Assembly (NCBI RefSeq): GCF_001006805.1
Contig: NZ_LN811361.1
Location: 105,871 to 169,870 of the forward strand
Direction of reading: 5' to 3'
Origin: Microvirga massiliensis
Lineage (GTDB): Bacteria > Pseudomonadota > Alphaproteobacteria > Rhizobiales > Beijerinckiaceae
DNA length: 64,000 nt
Shown here: piece by piece, positions 44,975 to 54,318 of the stretch
Position numbering within the stretch: position 1 is the stretch's first letter
Layout of the letters: every line of letters begins with the position of its first letter
Notes under the pieces: model-generated
The model's input: only the letters and a program-made list of their open reading frames with translations
What the model was told of the DNA's origin: nothing
Database searches by the model: none
Translations under genes and position numbers: made by a program

Positions 44975-46499
44975 GAACCTCTTCGCCATCTTCCGCGGCC
45001 GCTTTCCGGCCGATCTCTCGAAGGTGTTCTTGGAAAGACCCAACGGCTCCGTGGTCACCTATGCAGACCTGACAGCTCTCTCCGGGCAGCTCGCGAATGC
45101 GCTCAAGAGACTCGGCGTCAAGCCCGGTGACCGGGTCGCCGCGCAAGTGGAGAAGAGCGCCGAGGCGCTGCTCGTGTATTTGGCCGCCTTGCGGGCAGGC
45201 GCGGTCTACCTGCCCCTGAACTCCGCCTACACGGCTGGCGAGATCCGCTATTTTCTCGGCGACGCCGAGCCGACCGTGTTCGTCTGCCGGCCCGAGGTCG
45301 AAGCGGAGATGAAAGCACTGGCCACCGAGGTCGGGGTGCCGCGGGTCGAGACGCTCGGATCGAACGGAGACGGCAGCTTGATGGAGGCAGCCCGGGCAGA
45401 AGCGCCCGAATTCGAAGATGTTGTGCGCACAGGCGATGACCTCGCCGCCATTCTCTACACGTCCGGCACGACGGGCCGCTCGAAAGGCGCGATGCTGAGC
45501 CACGGCAATCTCGCGTCAAACGCCGAGGTCCTCCGGGACACGTGGCGCTTCACGCCCGAGGATCGGCTTCTGCACGCGCTGCCGATCTTTCACACGCACG
45601 GCCTCTTCGTCGCGACCAACATCACCCTGATGACTGGCAGCACGCTGATCTTTCTTCCGGGCTTCAACGCGAACGAGATCATCCGGCTTCTGCCGCAGGC
45701 GACGGTCATGATGGGCGTGCCGACCTTCTACACGCGCCTTCTCGCGCGGGAGGATTTCACGCGCGACCTCGCCGCCCGTATGCGCCTGTTCGTCTCGGGC
45801 TCGGCGCCCCTCTCCGCCGAGACCCACAAGGAATTCCAGGAGCGCACCGGGCACGCCATCCTCGAGCGCTACGGGATGACCGAAACCAACATGAACACCT
45901 CGAACCCCTATGGCGGGGAGCGGATCCCCGGGAGCGTCGGGCTCCCGCTGCCCGGCGTCGAGATCCGCATCGCAGACCTGCAGACCGGCCGGGCTCTGCC
46001 GCAGGGCGAGGTCGGCGTAATCGAGATCCGCGGTCCGAACGTGTTCAAGGGCTACTGGCAGATGCCCGAGAAGACCAAGGAAGAGTTCCGGGAAGACGGC
46101 TTCTTCATCTCTGGAGATCTCGGCCGCGTCGATGAGCGGGGTTACATCTACATCGTCGGGCGAGCCAAGGATCTGATCATCTCTGGCGGCTTCAATGTGT
46201 ATCCGGCCGAGGTCGAGGCCGTAATCGAGGCGATTCCCGGCGTGGCCGAATGCGCGGTAGTCGGCGCTCCGCATCCCGACTTCGGTGAGGGTGTGGTTGC
46301 TGTGATTGCGCCTAAACCAGGTGCACATCTCGATGAAAAAGGCGTTCAGACCACGCTCGCAAACGAGCTCGCCAAATACAAGCAGCCCAAGCGGGTTTTC
46401 ATCACCAATGACCTGCCGCGTAACGCCATGGGAAAAGTTCAGAAGAAGGACCTGCGTGACCAGTATGCAGGCGTTTTCACGGCTGGCGGCGCATCTTGA
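44967..46499 (+). CDS. matB: Malonyl-CoA synthetase
   Basis: A 510-residue adenylate-forming ligase. AAILYTSGTTGRSKGAMLSH is the P-loop, ILERYGMTETNMNTSNPYGG the A5 motif, ISGDLGRVDERGYIYIVGRA the A7/A8 hinge, and PRNAMGKVQKKDLRDQY the C-terminal catalytic lysine. The TETNMNTSNPY stretch is typical of malonyl-CoA synthetases. It joins malonate and CoA with ATP; matA then decarboxylates the product. The start at 44967 has AAGGAGG at 44953-44959 and overlaps matA by 8 bases. Confidence 0.9.
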   Translation: MSENLFAIFRGRFPADLSKVFLERPNGSVVTYADLTALSGQLANALKRLGVKPGDRVAAQVEKSAEALLVYLAALRAGAVYLPLNSAYTAGEIRYFLGDAEPTVFVCRPEVEAEMKALATEVGVPRVETLGSNGDGSLMEAARAEAPEFEDVVRTGDDLAAILYTSGTTGRSKGAMLSHGNLASNAEVLRDTWRFTPEDRLLHALPIFHTHGLFVATNITLMTGSTLIFLPGFNANEIIRLLPQATVMMGVPTFYTRLLAREDFTRDLAARMRLFVSGSAPLSAETHKEFQERTGHAILERYGMTETNMNTSNPYGGERIPGSVGLPLPGVEIRIADLQTGRALPQGEVGVIEIRGPNVFKGYWQMPEKTKEEFREDGFFISGDLGRVDERGYIYIVGRAKDLIISGGFNVYPAEVEAVIEAIPGVAECAVVGAPHPDFGEGVVAVIAPKPGAHLDEKGVQTTLANELAKYKQPKRVFITNDLPRNAMGKVQKKDLRDQYAGVFTAGGAS

Positions 46500-46564
46500 G
46501 CAATACGGCAGCTTTACGCAGATCCTATTGCGGTGGGCGGGAAACCGTGGAGGGCGGAGTAGTA

Positions 46565-46587
46565 CTCACTCCTCGTCCAGGAGTGAG
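46565..46587 (+). terminator. Hairpin after matB
   Basis: CTCACTCCT pairs perfectly with AGGAGTGAG, loop CGTCC, 66 bases past matB. There is no U-tract. The AGGAGTGAG arm lies about 50 bases before the amidase start, so it may instead affect expression of that gene. Confidence 0.4.
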
Positions 46588-46634
46588 CTCATGACATAGT
46601 CGGATGAGATCATCATTCGGAATGGAGGAAACAA

Positions 46635-48233
46635 ATGACGACGTCCGAATTGAACTCGAGGAGCAGCAGCGACGACTGCCCCACGAGCAATCTCTCTCCC
46701 AATCGGCGCTCGGTTCTGAAATTGGGGGCGGTAGCAGCCGCGACACTGGTCCTGGATAATGTGAGATCAACAAACATGGCATATGCTTGGACCCCCAATG
46801 ATATCGTGAATATGGATGGAGCAACACTTTCGGACGCGATCAGAACCAGGCAGGTTTCTTGCGTCGAAGTCATGTCCGCCTATCTCGATCACATTGATCG
46901 CATCAATCCGAAGGTGAATGCGATCGTGGCACTGCAGGATCGTCAAGACCTGCTGCGGCAGGCTCAAGAACGGGACAATCAAATCAGTCGAGGCGAGTAT
47001 CAAGGCTGGCTGCATGGCTTTCCCCAAGCAATCAAGGATCTCGAACCGACCAAGGGCGTTGTCAGCACTCAGGGGTCTCCACTCTTCAAGGGCTTTGTCC
47101 CGCAAGTCGACTCGATCATCGTCGAGCGTATGCGGCGCGCGGGCTGCATCGTGATCGGAAAGACCAACGTCCCCGAGTTCGGGCTCGGATCGCAGAGCTA
47201 CAACCAAGTCTACGGCACAACATTGAATGCTTACGATCCGTCGAGAACCGCTGGGGGCAGCAGCGGTGGCGCCGCAGCGGCTCTGGCCTTGCGAATGCAG
47301 CCTGTCGCAGACGGCAGCGACTACATGGGCTCGCTCCGAAATCCTGCTGCGTTCAACAACGTCTTCGGTTTCCGCCCGGCCTATGGCCGGGTTCCCAGCG
47401 AAGGGAAAGATGTATTCCTGCCGTCGTGGAGTGTGAAAGGCCCGATGGCCCGGACCGTGCCCGATCTGGCAATGCTGCTGTCGGTTCAGGCTGGATACGA
47501 CCCACGTGTGCCGCTCTCCATTCGCCAAGATCCGCAACAATTCACGAATCCGCTCAAGCGCGACTTCAAGGGGGTTCGAGTTGCCTGGGTCGGAGATTTC
47601 AAGGGCTACTTGCCTTTCGAGCCGGGCGTCCTAGACCTTTGCAGGAGCGGCCTGAAGGCGCTTGAACAAGTCGGATGCTCGGTGGACGAAGCGATCCCGG
47701 ATTTTCCGATGGATCAGGTCTGGCAAAGCTTCGTGACCATTCGCTGGTGGCACACCAGCAACGGGCTTGGAGACCTGTATGATGATCCAGTGAAGCGGGC
47801 GCAGCTGAAACCCGAGGCAATTTGGGAAATCGAGAACGGCCGAAAGTTGACCGCCCGGGAGGTTTTCGCTGCGTCAGCCGTGCGTTCCGCCTGGTATCAA
47901 GCGGTCCGTCAGTTCCTCGACAGATATGAGTATTTCGTACTCCCCACGGCGCAGGTCTTCCCCTTTGACGCCAAGACCCACTGGCCCAACCAAGTGAACG
48001 GTCGCCAGATGGATACTTATCATCGATGGATGGAGGTCGTGGCTCCTGTCACTCTGTCCGGCTGCCCCGCTTTGAGCGTGCCGGTTGGATTCAACGATCA
48101 AGGGCTACCGATGGGAATGCAGATCGTCGGGCGCAATCAGGCCGAGTTCAGTTGCTTGCAGCTTGCGTTTGCCTATGACCAGGCAACGAACTGGGTCAAC
48201 AGGAAAAAGCCACGTCTTCTGGAGAGCGCCTGA
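46635..48233 (+). CDS. Tat-exported amidase-signature hydrolase
   Basis: A 532-residue amidase. The leader has twin arginines (NRRSVLKLGAVAAATLVL), so export by Tat is likely. Triad residues: Lys in GFPQAIKDLEPTKG, cis-Ser in RTAGGSSGGAAAALALRM, nucleophile in VADGSDYMGSLRNPAAFNNV. The C-terminal GCPALSVPVGFNDQGLPMGM is family-typical. It follows matB by 135 bases on the same strand. Bradyrhizobium malonamidase E2 is an amidase-signature enzyme releasing malonate from malonamate, so a malonate-feeding role is plausible but inferred. GGAGG lies before the ATG. Confidence 0.85.
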   Translation: MTTSELNSRSSSDDCPTSNLSPNRRSVLKLGAVAAATLVLDNVRSTNMAYAWTPNDIVNMDGATLSDAIRTRQVSCVEVMSAYLDHIDRINPKVNAIVALQDRQDLLRQAQERDNQISRGEYQGWLHGFPQAIKDLEPTKGVVSTQGSPLFKGFVPQVDSIIVERMRRAGCIVIGKTNVPEFGLGSQSYNQVYGTTLNAYDPSRTAGGSSGGAAAALALRMQPVADGSDYMGSLRNPAAFNNVFGFRPAYGRVPSEGKDVFLPSWSVKGPMARTVPDLAMLLSVQAGYDPRVPLSIRQDPQQFTNPLKRDFKGVRVAWVGDFKGYLPFEPGVLDLCRSGLKALEQVGCSVDEAIPDFPMDQVWQSFVTIRWWHTSNGLGDLYDDPVKRAQLKPEAIWEIENGRKLTAREVFAASAVRSAWYQAVRQFLDRYEYFVLPTAQVFPFDAKTHWPNQVNGRQMDTYHRWMEVVAPVTLSGCPALSVPVGFNDQGLPMGMQIVGRNQAEFSCLQLAFAYDQATNWVNRKKPRLLESA

Positions 48234-48260
48234 TCAGATGGACTGATGGAGCGGTTCGCG

Positions 48261-48294
48261 CGAGAGCCGGGCGGGACGGCCCGTCCGGCTCTCG
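48261..48294 (+). terminator. Hairpin terminator after the Tat amidase
   Basis: CGAGAGCCGG pairs perfectly with CCGGCTCTCG around a 14-base GC-rich loop, 28 bases past the stop. There is no U-tract. Confidence 0.45.
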
Positions 48295-48731
48295 ATAGAC
48301 CAGCTGCGACAGCTCGGTGAAGCGCTGGGAGCGCTCACCGTACCGGAACTCCGAACCGCCAGGACAGCCGGTGCTCGAATTCAGTGTTCACCTGCGTGTC
48401 AGATTGCCTGTGACGAGCAATCGCGAACCTTATCGTCTGGCGGTGAGCCCTTGCGAGCGCGGTGAAGATCCGGCGGAAGACAGAGACGGATTGGGCCGCA
48501 TGCGCTGGGCACTCTCGCTGGACATCGGCATCGTGACGAGAGGCAGCGCGGGAAAGGAGTCGGGAAGCCATGGTTCACCTCCGAAGCTGTGGCTCAGTGA
48601 TGCAGGCGTCCCCTCCCTTGGCCTTATATAGGGTCTTATTGCTGCGCTGCAACATTCGGTCGGTCGAGAGTTGCGTGAGGCCCGCGGCCGCGGCCTATGA
48701 TAGGCTCAGGAACCCCGCGAGGACGCCCCGA
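48295..48731. other. Intergenic region without a clear gene
   Basis: About 440 bases. Overlapping open frames have composition unlike real proteins and no ribosome site. It should include the promoter of the following MFS gene. GCGGCCGCGGCC lies near 48693, a GC-rich patch of no evident meaning. Confidence 0.35.
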
Positions 48732-49928
48732 ATGTCGCCTGACCGCCTCTCCCGCCGCACGGTCGCCTTCATCAACATCGCACACGCGCTCGACCACTTC
48801 GTGCTGCTGATCTATCCGACGGCCGTGATCGCGATCACGGCGGAAACGGGACTGTCCTACGCCACCCTGATTGGCCTTTCGACGGGAGCGTTCGTGGCCT
48901 TCGGCCTGTTCTCACTGCCGATGGGTTGGTTTGCGGATCGCCTCGGACGCCGCAATCTCCTGGCCACTTTCTTTGGCGGCTGCGGAATCGCCTGCCTCGG
49001 GCTCGCGACGGCGAGTTCACCCGCGGCCTTTGCGATCTGGCTTCTCGTGCTGGGCCTGTTCTCGGCGATCTATCATCCGATCGGCACCGCGATGCTCGTG
49101 ACGCATGCACGGCGGCTCGGACGAGAGCTCGGGATCAACGGAGTGTGGGGAAATCTCGGCGCAGCCACAGCCTCGGGCATGACGGCCCTTCTGTCCGCGA
49201 GCCTTGGATGGCGCGCCGCATTCGTCGCTCCAGGTCTCGTCTGCCTTGCCGTCGGGGCCGCTTTCCTTCTGCTCGTGCCCCACGAAGGCGATCGGGAAGG
49301 CCAATCGGGCAATGCTACGAGTGCCATCCCGGTCGCCCGTCCCGTCATTCTCCTGCTGCTGTTCGCGGTCGCGATTGTGGCGGGTGGAATGACCTTCAAC
49401 ATCACGACGATCGCTCTCCCAAAGATCATCGACGAACGTGCGGGCGCCGCCCTGCCCCTCGTCCTGACCGGTTCGCTTGCCACGGCCATGTTCGTCTTCG
49501 GCGCGCTCACGCAACTGCTCATGGGACGCCTGGTCGACCGCTTCACGCTGCCGACGATCTTCGCCGCCCTGTCGGTGCTCCAGCCCCTCGGGCTCGGCCT
49601 CGCGGCCCTCACGATCGGTGTGCCGATGCTGCTCGGCCTGGTACTCGCGATGGCGGCGATCTACGGTCAGGTCGTCGTGAATGACGCCATGGTCGCACGC
49701 TACGTCCCGGCTCGATACAGGGCGAAGGCCTATGGCGTGCGTTATTTCCTGGGATTCACGACCAGCGGTCTCGCAGTGCCCTTGATCGCGCTCCTCCACG
49801 GGTCGAGCGGCTTCGGCCTCGTGTTGGTTGCCGCCGCGAGTTTCGGTGCTGTGATCTTCCTGTGCTCGCTGGCCTTCTTCCTCGTCGCTCAAGGTTCACC
49901 CGCGCGACCGGCGGTGGCGCCGGAATAG
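48732..49928 (+). CDS. MFS transporter
   Basis: A 398-residue, 12-helix MFS protein. The loop 2-3 signature is present as GWFADRLGRRNLLATFFGG. The N-terminus FINIAHALDHFVLLIYPTAV resembles fosmidomycin-resistance-type and YfcJ-like exporters. GINGVWGNLGAATASGMTAL is helix 5 motif C-like, which suggests an exporter. The ATG at 48732 begins the homologous part; upstream open frame is not coding. The substrate is unknown. Confidence 0.85.
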   Translation: MSPDRLSRRTVAFINIAHALDHFVLLIYPTAVIAITAETGLSYATLIGLSTGAFVAFGLFSLPMGWFADRLGRRNLLATFFGGCGIACLGLATASSPAAFAIWLLVLGLFSAIYHPIGTAMLVTHARRLGRELGINGVWGNLGAATASGMTALLSASLGWRAAFVAPGLVCLAVGAAFLLLVPHEGDREGQSGNATSAIPVARPVILLLLFAVAIVAGGMTFNITTIALPKIIDERAGAALPLVLTGSLATAMFVFGALTQLLMGRLVDRFTLPTIFAALSVLQPLGLGLAALTIGVPMLLGLVLAMAAIYGQVVVNDAMVARYVPARYRAKAYGVRYFLGFTTSGLAVPLIALLHGSSGFGLVLVAAASFGAVIFLCSLAFFLVAQGSPARPAVAPE

Positions 49929-50039
49929 GCGTCGACATAGCAACGAGCCCGATTCATGGGCATCGAGATCGAGCCTCGCCCGGATTGGCCGGGGACCATC
50001 CTATGGTGTGGAGCTTCCATGTCCGTTGGGCGGACTGAT

Positions 50040-50734
50040 TTATCGGCCGGCCAAGCGCAGCGACGTATCCTCGACATAGTCCGGATCCGACTTGCGCGCG
50101 AAGCCGCTGCGCCAGGATAGGGAGAGTTCCGCGATTTGCGATAATCTCCTCGCAAGGGCCGGATCCAGCCGCGGATCGAAACGGGCGGCGATCACTATCG
50201 AGAGTGGCCAGCCAGGTTGCGGGCGCTCCATGAGGATGACCGGATCGCCCGCCCGGACCAAGCCCTCCCGGAGAACCCGATAATACCAGCCGGTCCGCCC
50301 GGATTTCTGAAAGCGCGCTGCCATGTCTTCCCGTCCGACGTGAGTGGACAGCTTCCAGCAGGGCAGGCGCCCCTGCGTCACCTGAACGAGCGCCTCGCCG
50401 ATCCGGATGACGTCACCGACGCAGACGTCGTCTTCCGTGATGTCCAGGATGGAGACGTTCTCGCCGAAGCCCCCGGCGCTAACTTGTCCGAAAGCTCGGG
50501 CATCTGCCGCTTCCAAAACTCGTAATGCTCGGCTGCGTAGTGATGTAATGCCTTTTCAGGACCGCCATGAACCGACCGGTCGGCCTGCTCGTCACCGCGA
50601 AGTCCCATCTTCGTCAACCAGTGCTCTCCATCGGTGCGCCCCTTACCGATTGCACTCGCCGGCCTGCCTTCCCAGAGAGAGACGGCCTTGCCAATGAACA
50701 CGGCGCCCTGGGTCAGCCCGGCAGGAAACGGCAT
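50040..50734 (-). pseudogene. MOSC-domain (YiiM-like) gene with a one-base frameshift
   Basis: Read from the ATG at 50734, frame 1 gives GKAVSLWEGRPASAIGK, DEQADRSVHGGPEKALHHYA and AEHYEFWKRQMPELSDKLAPG, then leaves the family. A second frame picks up exactly there: GGFGENVSILDITEDDVCVG, LVQVTQGRLPCWKLSTHVGR (the MOSC Cys) and a YiiM-type C-terminus ending at 50040. The switch falls in a run of five G on the coding strand (50470-50474); six would restore PGGFGENV. YiiM-like proteins use molybdenum cofactor and reduce N-hydroxylated bases. It is either a recent pseudogene or a homopolymer sequencing error. Confidence 0.85.
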
Positions 50735-50889
50735 TCGTCTCTCGGGTATACGGCAATGCTCCTTCCCGGCTTATTGCCGCTTTCCGCTGGCAATTCAAAT
50801 CCCTGGCGTGGACTCGCGAGTTGCCTCACCACGGATGGTGCAACGAGCTGCGACGCCCGGGTCGCGGCTTGCCCGTCCCACCGCAATTC

Positions 50890-50969
50890 CGTCCTTGCGA
50901 GCCGCAGGCGAAGCAATCTACCCGTCGACTGGTGCGCTGCAGGATCGCTTCACTTCGTTCGGAATGACG
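50890..50969 (-). repeat. 80-base REP-like repeat, copy 2
   Basis: Reverse complement of the element at 23175-23254 with 68 of 80 bases identical by my count and no gaps. The best-kept part is GGGTAGATTGCTTCGCC and the terminal GGCTCGCAAGGACG. It is intergenic. Confidence 0.8.
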
Positions 50970-51320
50970 AGGAGTATGCATGGACGTTGCGAGAAAGGAC
51001 AGCCGCGGAACTTGTCCTCCATGATGAAGGCCAATCACACGGGCCGCCATGCTCCTGTCAAGATGCATCAGCCACTTCTGCAATCGGCAAATCGCTCGGA
51101 ACGGCGATATCGCCGATGCTGAAGACTGAATCAGATTGCACAGCAATCTCAGGCCTCATTGAATCAATCTGCATCATCGCCCAACATGCACCCGTTACCA
51201 TCATCAGCGTGGAAGAATGAATGGGAGTCTGCGCATGATGAGATCGCCTCCAGCGGCACGCTAGAACACCGCATCGCTGTATAGACAGCACCCTCGAAAG
51301 CAGGTGCGTGCAGATAAGCA

Positions 51321-51344
51321 GGCTCTCCTGTTAGCAGGAGAGCC
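51321..51344 (-). terminator. Perfect 10-bp hairpin
   Basis: GGCTCTCCTG pairs perfectly with CAGGAGAGCC, loop TTAG. It lies about 250 bases downstream of the small minus-strand membrane-protein gene and may end its transcript. On the minus strand it is followed by TGCTTATCT, not a clean U-tract. Confidence 0.4.
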
Positions 51345-51591
51345 AAAACGCTGTTGTCTTTCTCACGAGATCTGAATGAGCGCTGCTTGTTTCTCGCTTT
51401 GACGGAAGCTGGGCTTACGAGTTGCGTGGAAGCCTCATCCGGCAGAAGTGCAGCACACGAGTGCGCTTCGATCAGAAGCCGAGCATGGCTTTTGCTGGGC
51501 CGGTGTCCTCCAGTGCGACTACACTCCGAGGCGCCGCTCGAACCAAGTCCGGGTGACTCGGAATCATCTCGGAGGCACTGGCGACCCAGAG

Positions 51592-51693
51592 TTAATTTTG
51601 TGGCTCACCCGACCCGCCGACGAAAATGGCAACGGAGACGATGACCCAGATACCTAAGGCCAGAATCGATGCGCCGACTGTATCAGATGACAT
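51592..51693 (-). CDS. 33-residue single-span membrane protein
   Basis: A tiny gene. From ATG 51693 it encodes MSSDTVGAS, then a hydrophobic span ILALGIWVIVSVAIFVGG, and ends SGEPQN before a TAA at 51592. GAGGAGG lies about 7 bases before the ATG, the strongest ribosome site in this region, and the span of 18 residues is right for one membrane helix. I do not recognise the peptide. Comparable small membrane proteins regulate transporters or kinases. Confidence 0.6.
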   Translation of the reverse strand: MSSDTVGASILALGIWVIVSVAIFVGGSGEPQN

Positions 51694-51877
51694 GGTAAGT
51701 CCTCCTCACCGCACTGAATGCGCGCACGAAGCAATTTGAGATTACGGGCAAGGAAGCAGCCAATTCTTCTCTCATTTGGGGGAAGTTGAGCTGGAATACC
51801 TATTTCCGGCACTTGGTATCGCCCGGAAACGAGAAATCAGCACTAAAGTTTAGCAGAACTATCGCGCTGCTTTGATT

Positions 51878-52513
51878 TCATTCGCTCTCGGAGACAACAG
51901 CCAAGCGTGTCAGGAGCGCGACGAGTTCTGCCTGCCGGTGCGTGCCGGTCTTGGCGAAGAGAGCCTTCATCTGGGCACGTACGGTGCTGACCGACACTCC
52001 CGTGTCATTTGCAATCTCTTGCAAGCTGCTCCCGCAGAGCAGCCGGTTTGCAATGCGCGCCTCAGCCTTGGTCATCTCGAAAACCTGCTGAAGAATGGCA
52101 TCGGACGCCTCGACGCAATCCTCTGGGTCCACCAGAATCAGGACGAGCGCGGCCCCGTCGATCTCGGCTCGTGCATCCGGATCCACCGGAACGACGTAAG
52201 CAATGAGAGGCCGTTTGTCCGGCCGGATCAGCCCCAGGCCCCGTCGCCGCCATTGCTTGTGAGTGCCGCCGTATTTCAGGTGCTGATCGAGCATTGTCTG
52301 AAAGAGCGCATCACACGTGCGATTATGCGCGCACAAACGACCGTTCTTGATAGAAACGCACTCGCCGAATACCCGCTCAGCCCTTGGGCTTCGATGCAGA
52401 ACCCGCTTGTCGGCATCCAGGAGAATGCCGCCGCATTTCATTGCTTCGAAAATATGAAACAGAATGCGGACGAGCAGGCTTGGTGCGGGCGTGGCACTGA
52501 GCTTCTTGTCCAT
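51878..52513 (-). CDS. LuxR-type HTH transcriptional regulator
   Basis: A 211-residue regulator. The C-terminal GerE/LuxR domain is about 145-205: FEMTKAEARIANRLLCGSSL then QEIANDTGVSVSTVRAQMKA and LFAKTGTHRQAELVALL. The N-terminal part has a PAS-like segment (AMKCGGILLDADKRVLHRSP, ERVFGECVSI). This layout (PAS-like sensor plus LuxR HTH) occurs in many alphaproteobacterial regulators. The ligand and targets are unknown; no receiver Asp is present, so it is not a response regulator. Confidence 0.8.
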   Translation of the reverse strand: MDKKLSATPAPSLLVRILFHIFEAMKCGGILLDADKRVLHRSPRAERVFGECVSIKNGRLCAHNRTCDALFQTMLDQHLKYGGTHKQWRRRGLGLIRPDKRPLIAYVVPVDPDARAEIDGAALVLILVDPEDCVEASDAILQQVFEMTKAEARIANRLLCGSSLQEIANDTGVSVSTVRAQMKALFAKTGTHRQAELVALLTRLAVVSESE

Positions 52514-53098
52514 GAAAGGCTTCGGTGTGTTGATGGACCTGCGTACAAGATGTCACTGCCAAGCATCTCGGCATCCCCTAAATGGGGTACGCGGATCATA
52601 TAGAACTTCGACGGACCTTGTTTGTTCCGATTGGACTCCGGATATAGAGGCGGGCTTTTATCGGAATTTTACGATGCGGAAGACGAGCCCGAACGGCTTT
52701 TACTGTCCAATACCAACCTAAGCCCGTTGAGATGTGGTGGGAGACCGCCGCACATCGACTTCTCGACGAGCAATGAAGAAGAACCCGAACTTGGCTCAGC
52801 GGCAACGGCTCGGGCCAGCCGACAAGGGGTGCTCGTAATCTCAGCTGCGAGTTGATCCCGGATCGCAAAAGATCCGGCGTTATACGTAGGGACTGATGCA
52901 ATATCGGTATGGAACGTATGGCAAAGCCCTGAACGCATCAGATCCTTATTTGCCCCATATGGGGGATGCGCTAGCGTCCAATTACCTCCACGATGGATCT
53001 GCCCTTGACGGCTACAGGTTAACGTAAGTTATGCCGCTTCCGGCGCAGCCACTATCGTCGCACATCAAATGGCGCGTGCAAGGTGCAGGGAGAGTGTT
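52514..53098. other. Intergenic region, about 580 bases
   Basis: No convincing gene. DNA here is AT-richer than the metabolic blocks. Overlapping short frames on both strands around 52600-52930 have no ribosome sites. The region should contain the promoter of the LuxR-type gene on the minus strand and of the next small gene on the plus strand. Confidence 0.35.
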
Positions 53099-53392
53099 AT
53101 GGAGACACCCCAATCTCGCTCCGGTGAGGGGCCCAACTCTGATTACAAGGATACGCTGCAACTTCGCCCTGATGATCACGACTACATCGAGACGCTTCAT
53201 CTCCGTCCTGATGGGACGATCGACTGTGACTACTACATCGAACGCTGCCGCCGCCGCATAGCCGAATCCGAAGCGCTACAGAGGAAGTGGGAGCGGCCTG
53301 AAGCTCATCCAATGTCGCATACAAGTGGATGGAGAACGACCGGTATTGCAGCAGTCGCTCTCGTGGTTGCAATGGCAGCTCTGCTGGTCTGA
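53099..53392 (+). CDS. Small hypothetical protein with C-terminal membrane tail
   Basis: A 97-residue protein. The N-terminus is acidic (GEGPNSDYKDTLQLRPDDHD) with a repeated pattern: DTLQLRPDDHDYI and ETLHLRPDGTIDCDYYI. A charged helix follows (ERCRRRIAESEALQRKWERP), and it ends in TTGIAAVALVVAMAALLV, a membrane tail. AGGGAGAG precedes the ATG. I do not recognise a family; a tail-anchored inner-membrane protein is likely. Confidence 0.5.
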   Translation: METPQSRSGEGPNSDYKDTLQLRPDDHDYIETLHLRPDGTIDCDYYIERCRRRIAESEALQRKWERPEAHPMSHTSGWRTTGIAAVALVVAMAALLV

Positions 53393-53540
53393 CACACTCG
53401 AATCGAAAGGTCGAAAGCGAAAAGCAGAGAGCCTGCACGCAGGCGATGATGAACTGGCTTTTTCGAACATAGGTGAATAAAATCCTCTGCTCATCAAAGC
53501 AGCTTTCTTGCATTCACTCTTGCATTCCAATCCTCCAATC

Positions 53541-53882
53541 ATGAAGGGGCACGAGAGCGTGACCGTATTGGTGTTCCTGTCCGCCTTCGTCGAGGTGCAA
53601 CGAGACCTCGACCGTGCCCGCCGTGCGGTTGCGGAAGCCAAACTTGCCCTCACGATCTGTCGCGAGAAGCTGGATTGTGTTGTTGATCACGCCTTTGCGC
53701 AGCGCAAGTTTGGTCCCATCGAAACCCTGTTTCGAGAGGAGGAGGCTGCACGCAAGGTATGTGAGCGGGCCATGAAACACCTCGCAAGGTCAGAAGAGCG
53801 GTGGGTTTCCATGCGAGCCGCCTTGGCGAGTGAAGAAGAGCAGGCGCAGGCATGGCCGATACTACGCCATCGATTACACTGA
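53541..53882 (+). CDS. Hypothetical helical protein, 113 aa
   Basis: Mostly helical and charged: FVEVQRDLDRARRAVAEAKL, ETLFREEEAARKVCERAMKH, ERWVSMRAALASEEEQAQAW, with heptad-like hydrophobic spacing suggesting a coiled coil. There is no clear ribosome site at the ATG (53541). Upstream in-frame TTG codons exist. The function is unknown. It precedes a 430-base gap. Confidence 0.45.
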   Translation: MKGHESVTVLVFLSAFVEVQRDLDRARRAVAEAKLALTICREKLDCVVDHAFAQRKFGPIETLFREEEAARKVCERAMKHLARSEERWVSMRAALASEEEQAQAWPILRHRLH

Positions 53883-54318
53883 TCGGCGGAGAGGTCCTCA
53901 TGGCAGGTGGTCATCCTTAGTAAATGCCCGATCGGGCCTCATGGCTTACGGTGAAGCATGCTTCACGAGACAGATAAAGCGGCAGCCACCGCGCTTATAG
54001 ATCGCCTGGGACATCCTCCAAGGCTATGTAGATCAGTCCTACGGCATTGCCATTGTCAGCGCTTTCCCAAGGAATGACAAGGGACCCACAGCAACACTGA
54101 TATGACGCAAAGGCGTCACGGTACTGACTCGAACAGTGTCCAATCATCAAACTGGTCCTACCACAGTGTCGGGTTCCCGACAGACCATGTGAAGTTCAAC
54201 AGGTAATCGCTATCACCTCGTGGGTGTCCTGGCGTGCATTCCAGATCGAGCTGGATCGTATGGCGCGCGGCACACCCGCACTGTTCGAGATCAGAAATTC
54301 TTTTACAAGGAGCGAGAC
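53883..54318. other. Intergenic region upstream of the phasin gene
   Basis: About 430 bases. Notable items are the 12-base palindrome GCCCGATCGGGC (53926-53937) and the inverted repeat TGTCGGGTTCCCGACA (54167-54182), which recurs at 56367. Phasin control signals should lie here; no clear -35/-10 pair is seen. Confidence 0.45.
54167..54182. repeat. Inverted repeat TGTCGGG-TT-CCCGACA, copy 1
   Basis: A perfect 7-base inverted repeat with a 2-base spacer. With four flanking bases it is 20 identical bases to the copy at 56366-56385, in the same orientation. It lies about 135 bases before the phasin start, consistent with an operator. Confidence 0.6.

Larger units (their letters stand above)
50735..51591. 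other. Intergenic region with a REP-like repeat and one strong hairpin
   Basis: About 850 bases with no convincing protein gene. It holds repeat copy 2 (50890-50969) and a perfect hairpin at 51321-51344. Open frames here include a translated piece of the repeat and are not genes. Confidence 0.5.

Noticed and set aside
53926..53937. GCCCGATCGGGC as a terminator
   Set aside because: A palindrome with no loop cannot form a useful hairpin without opening its centre, and no U-tract follows.
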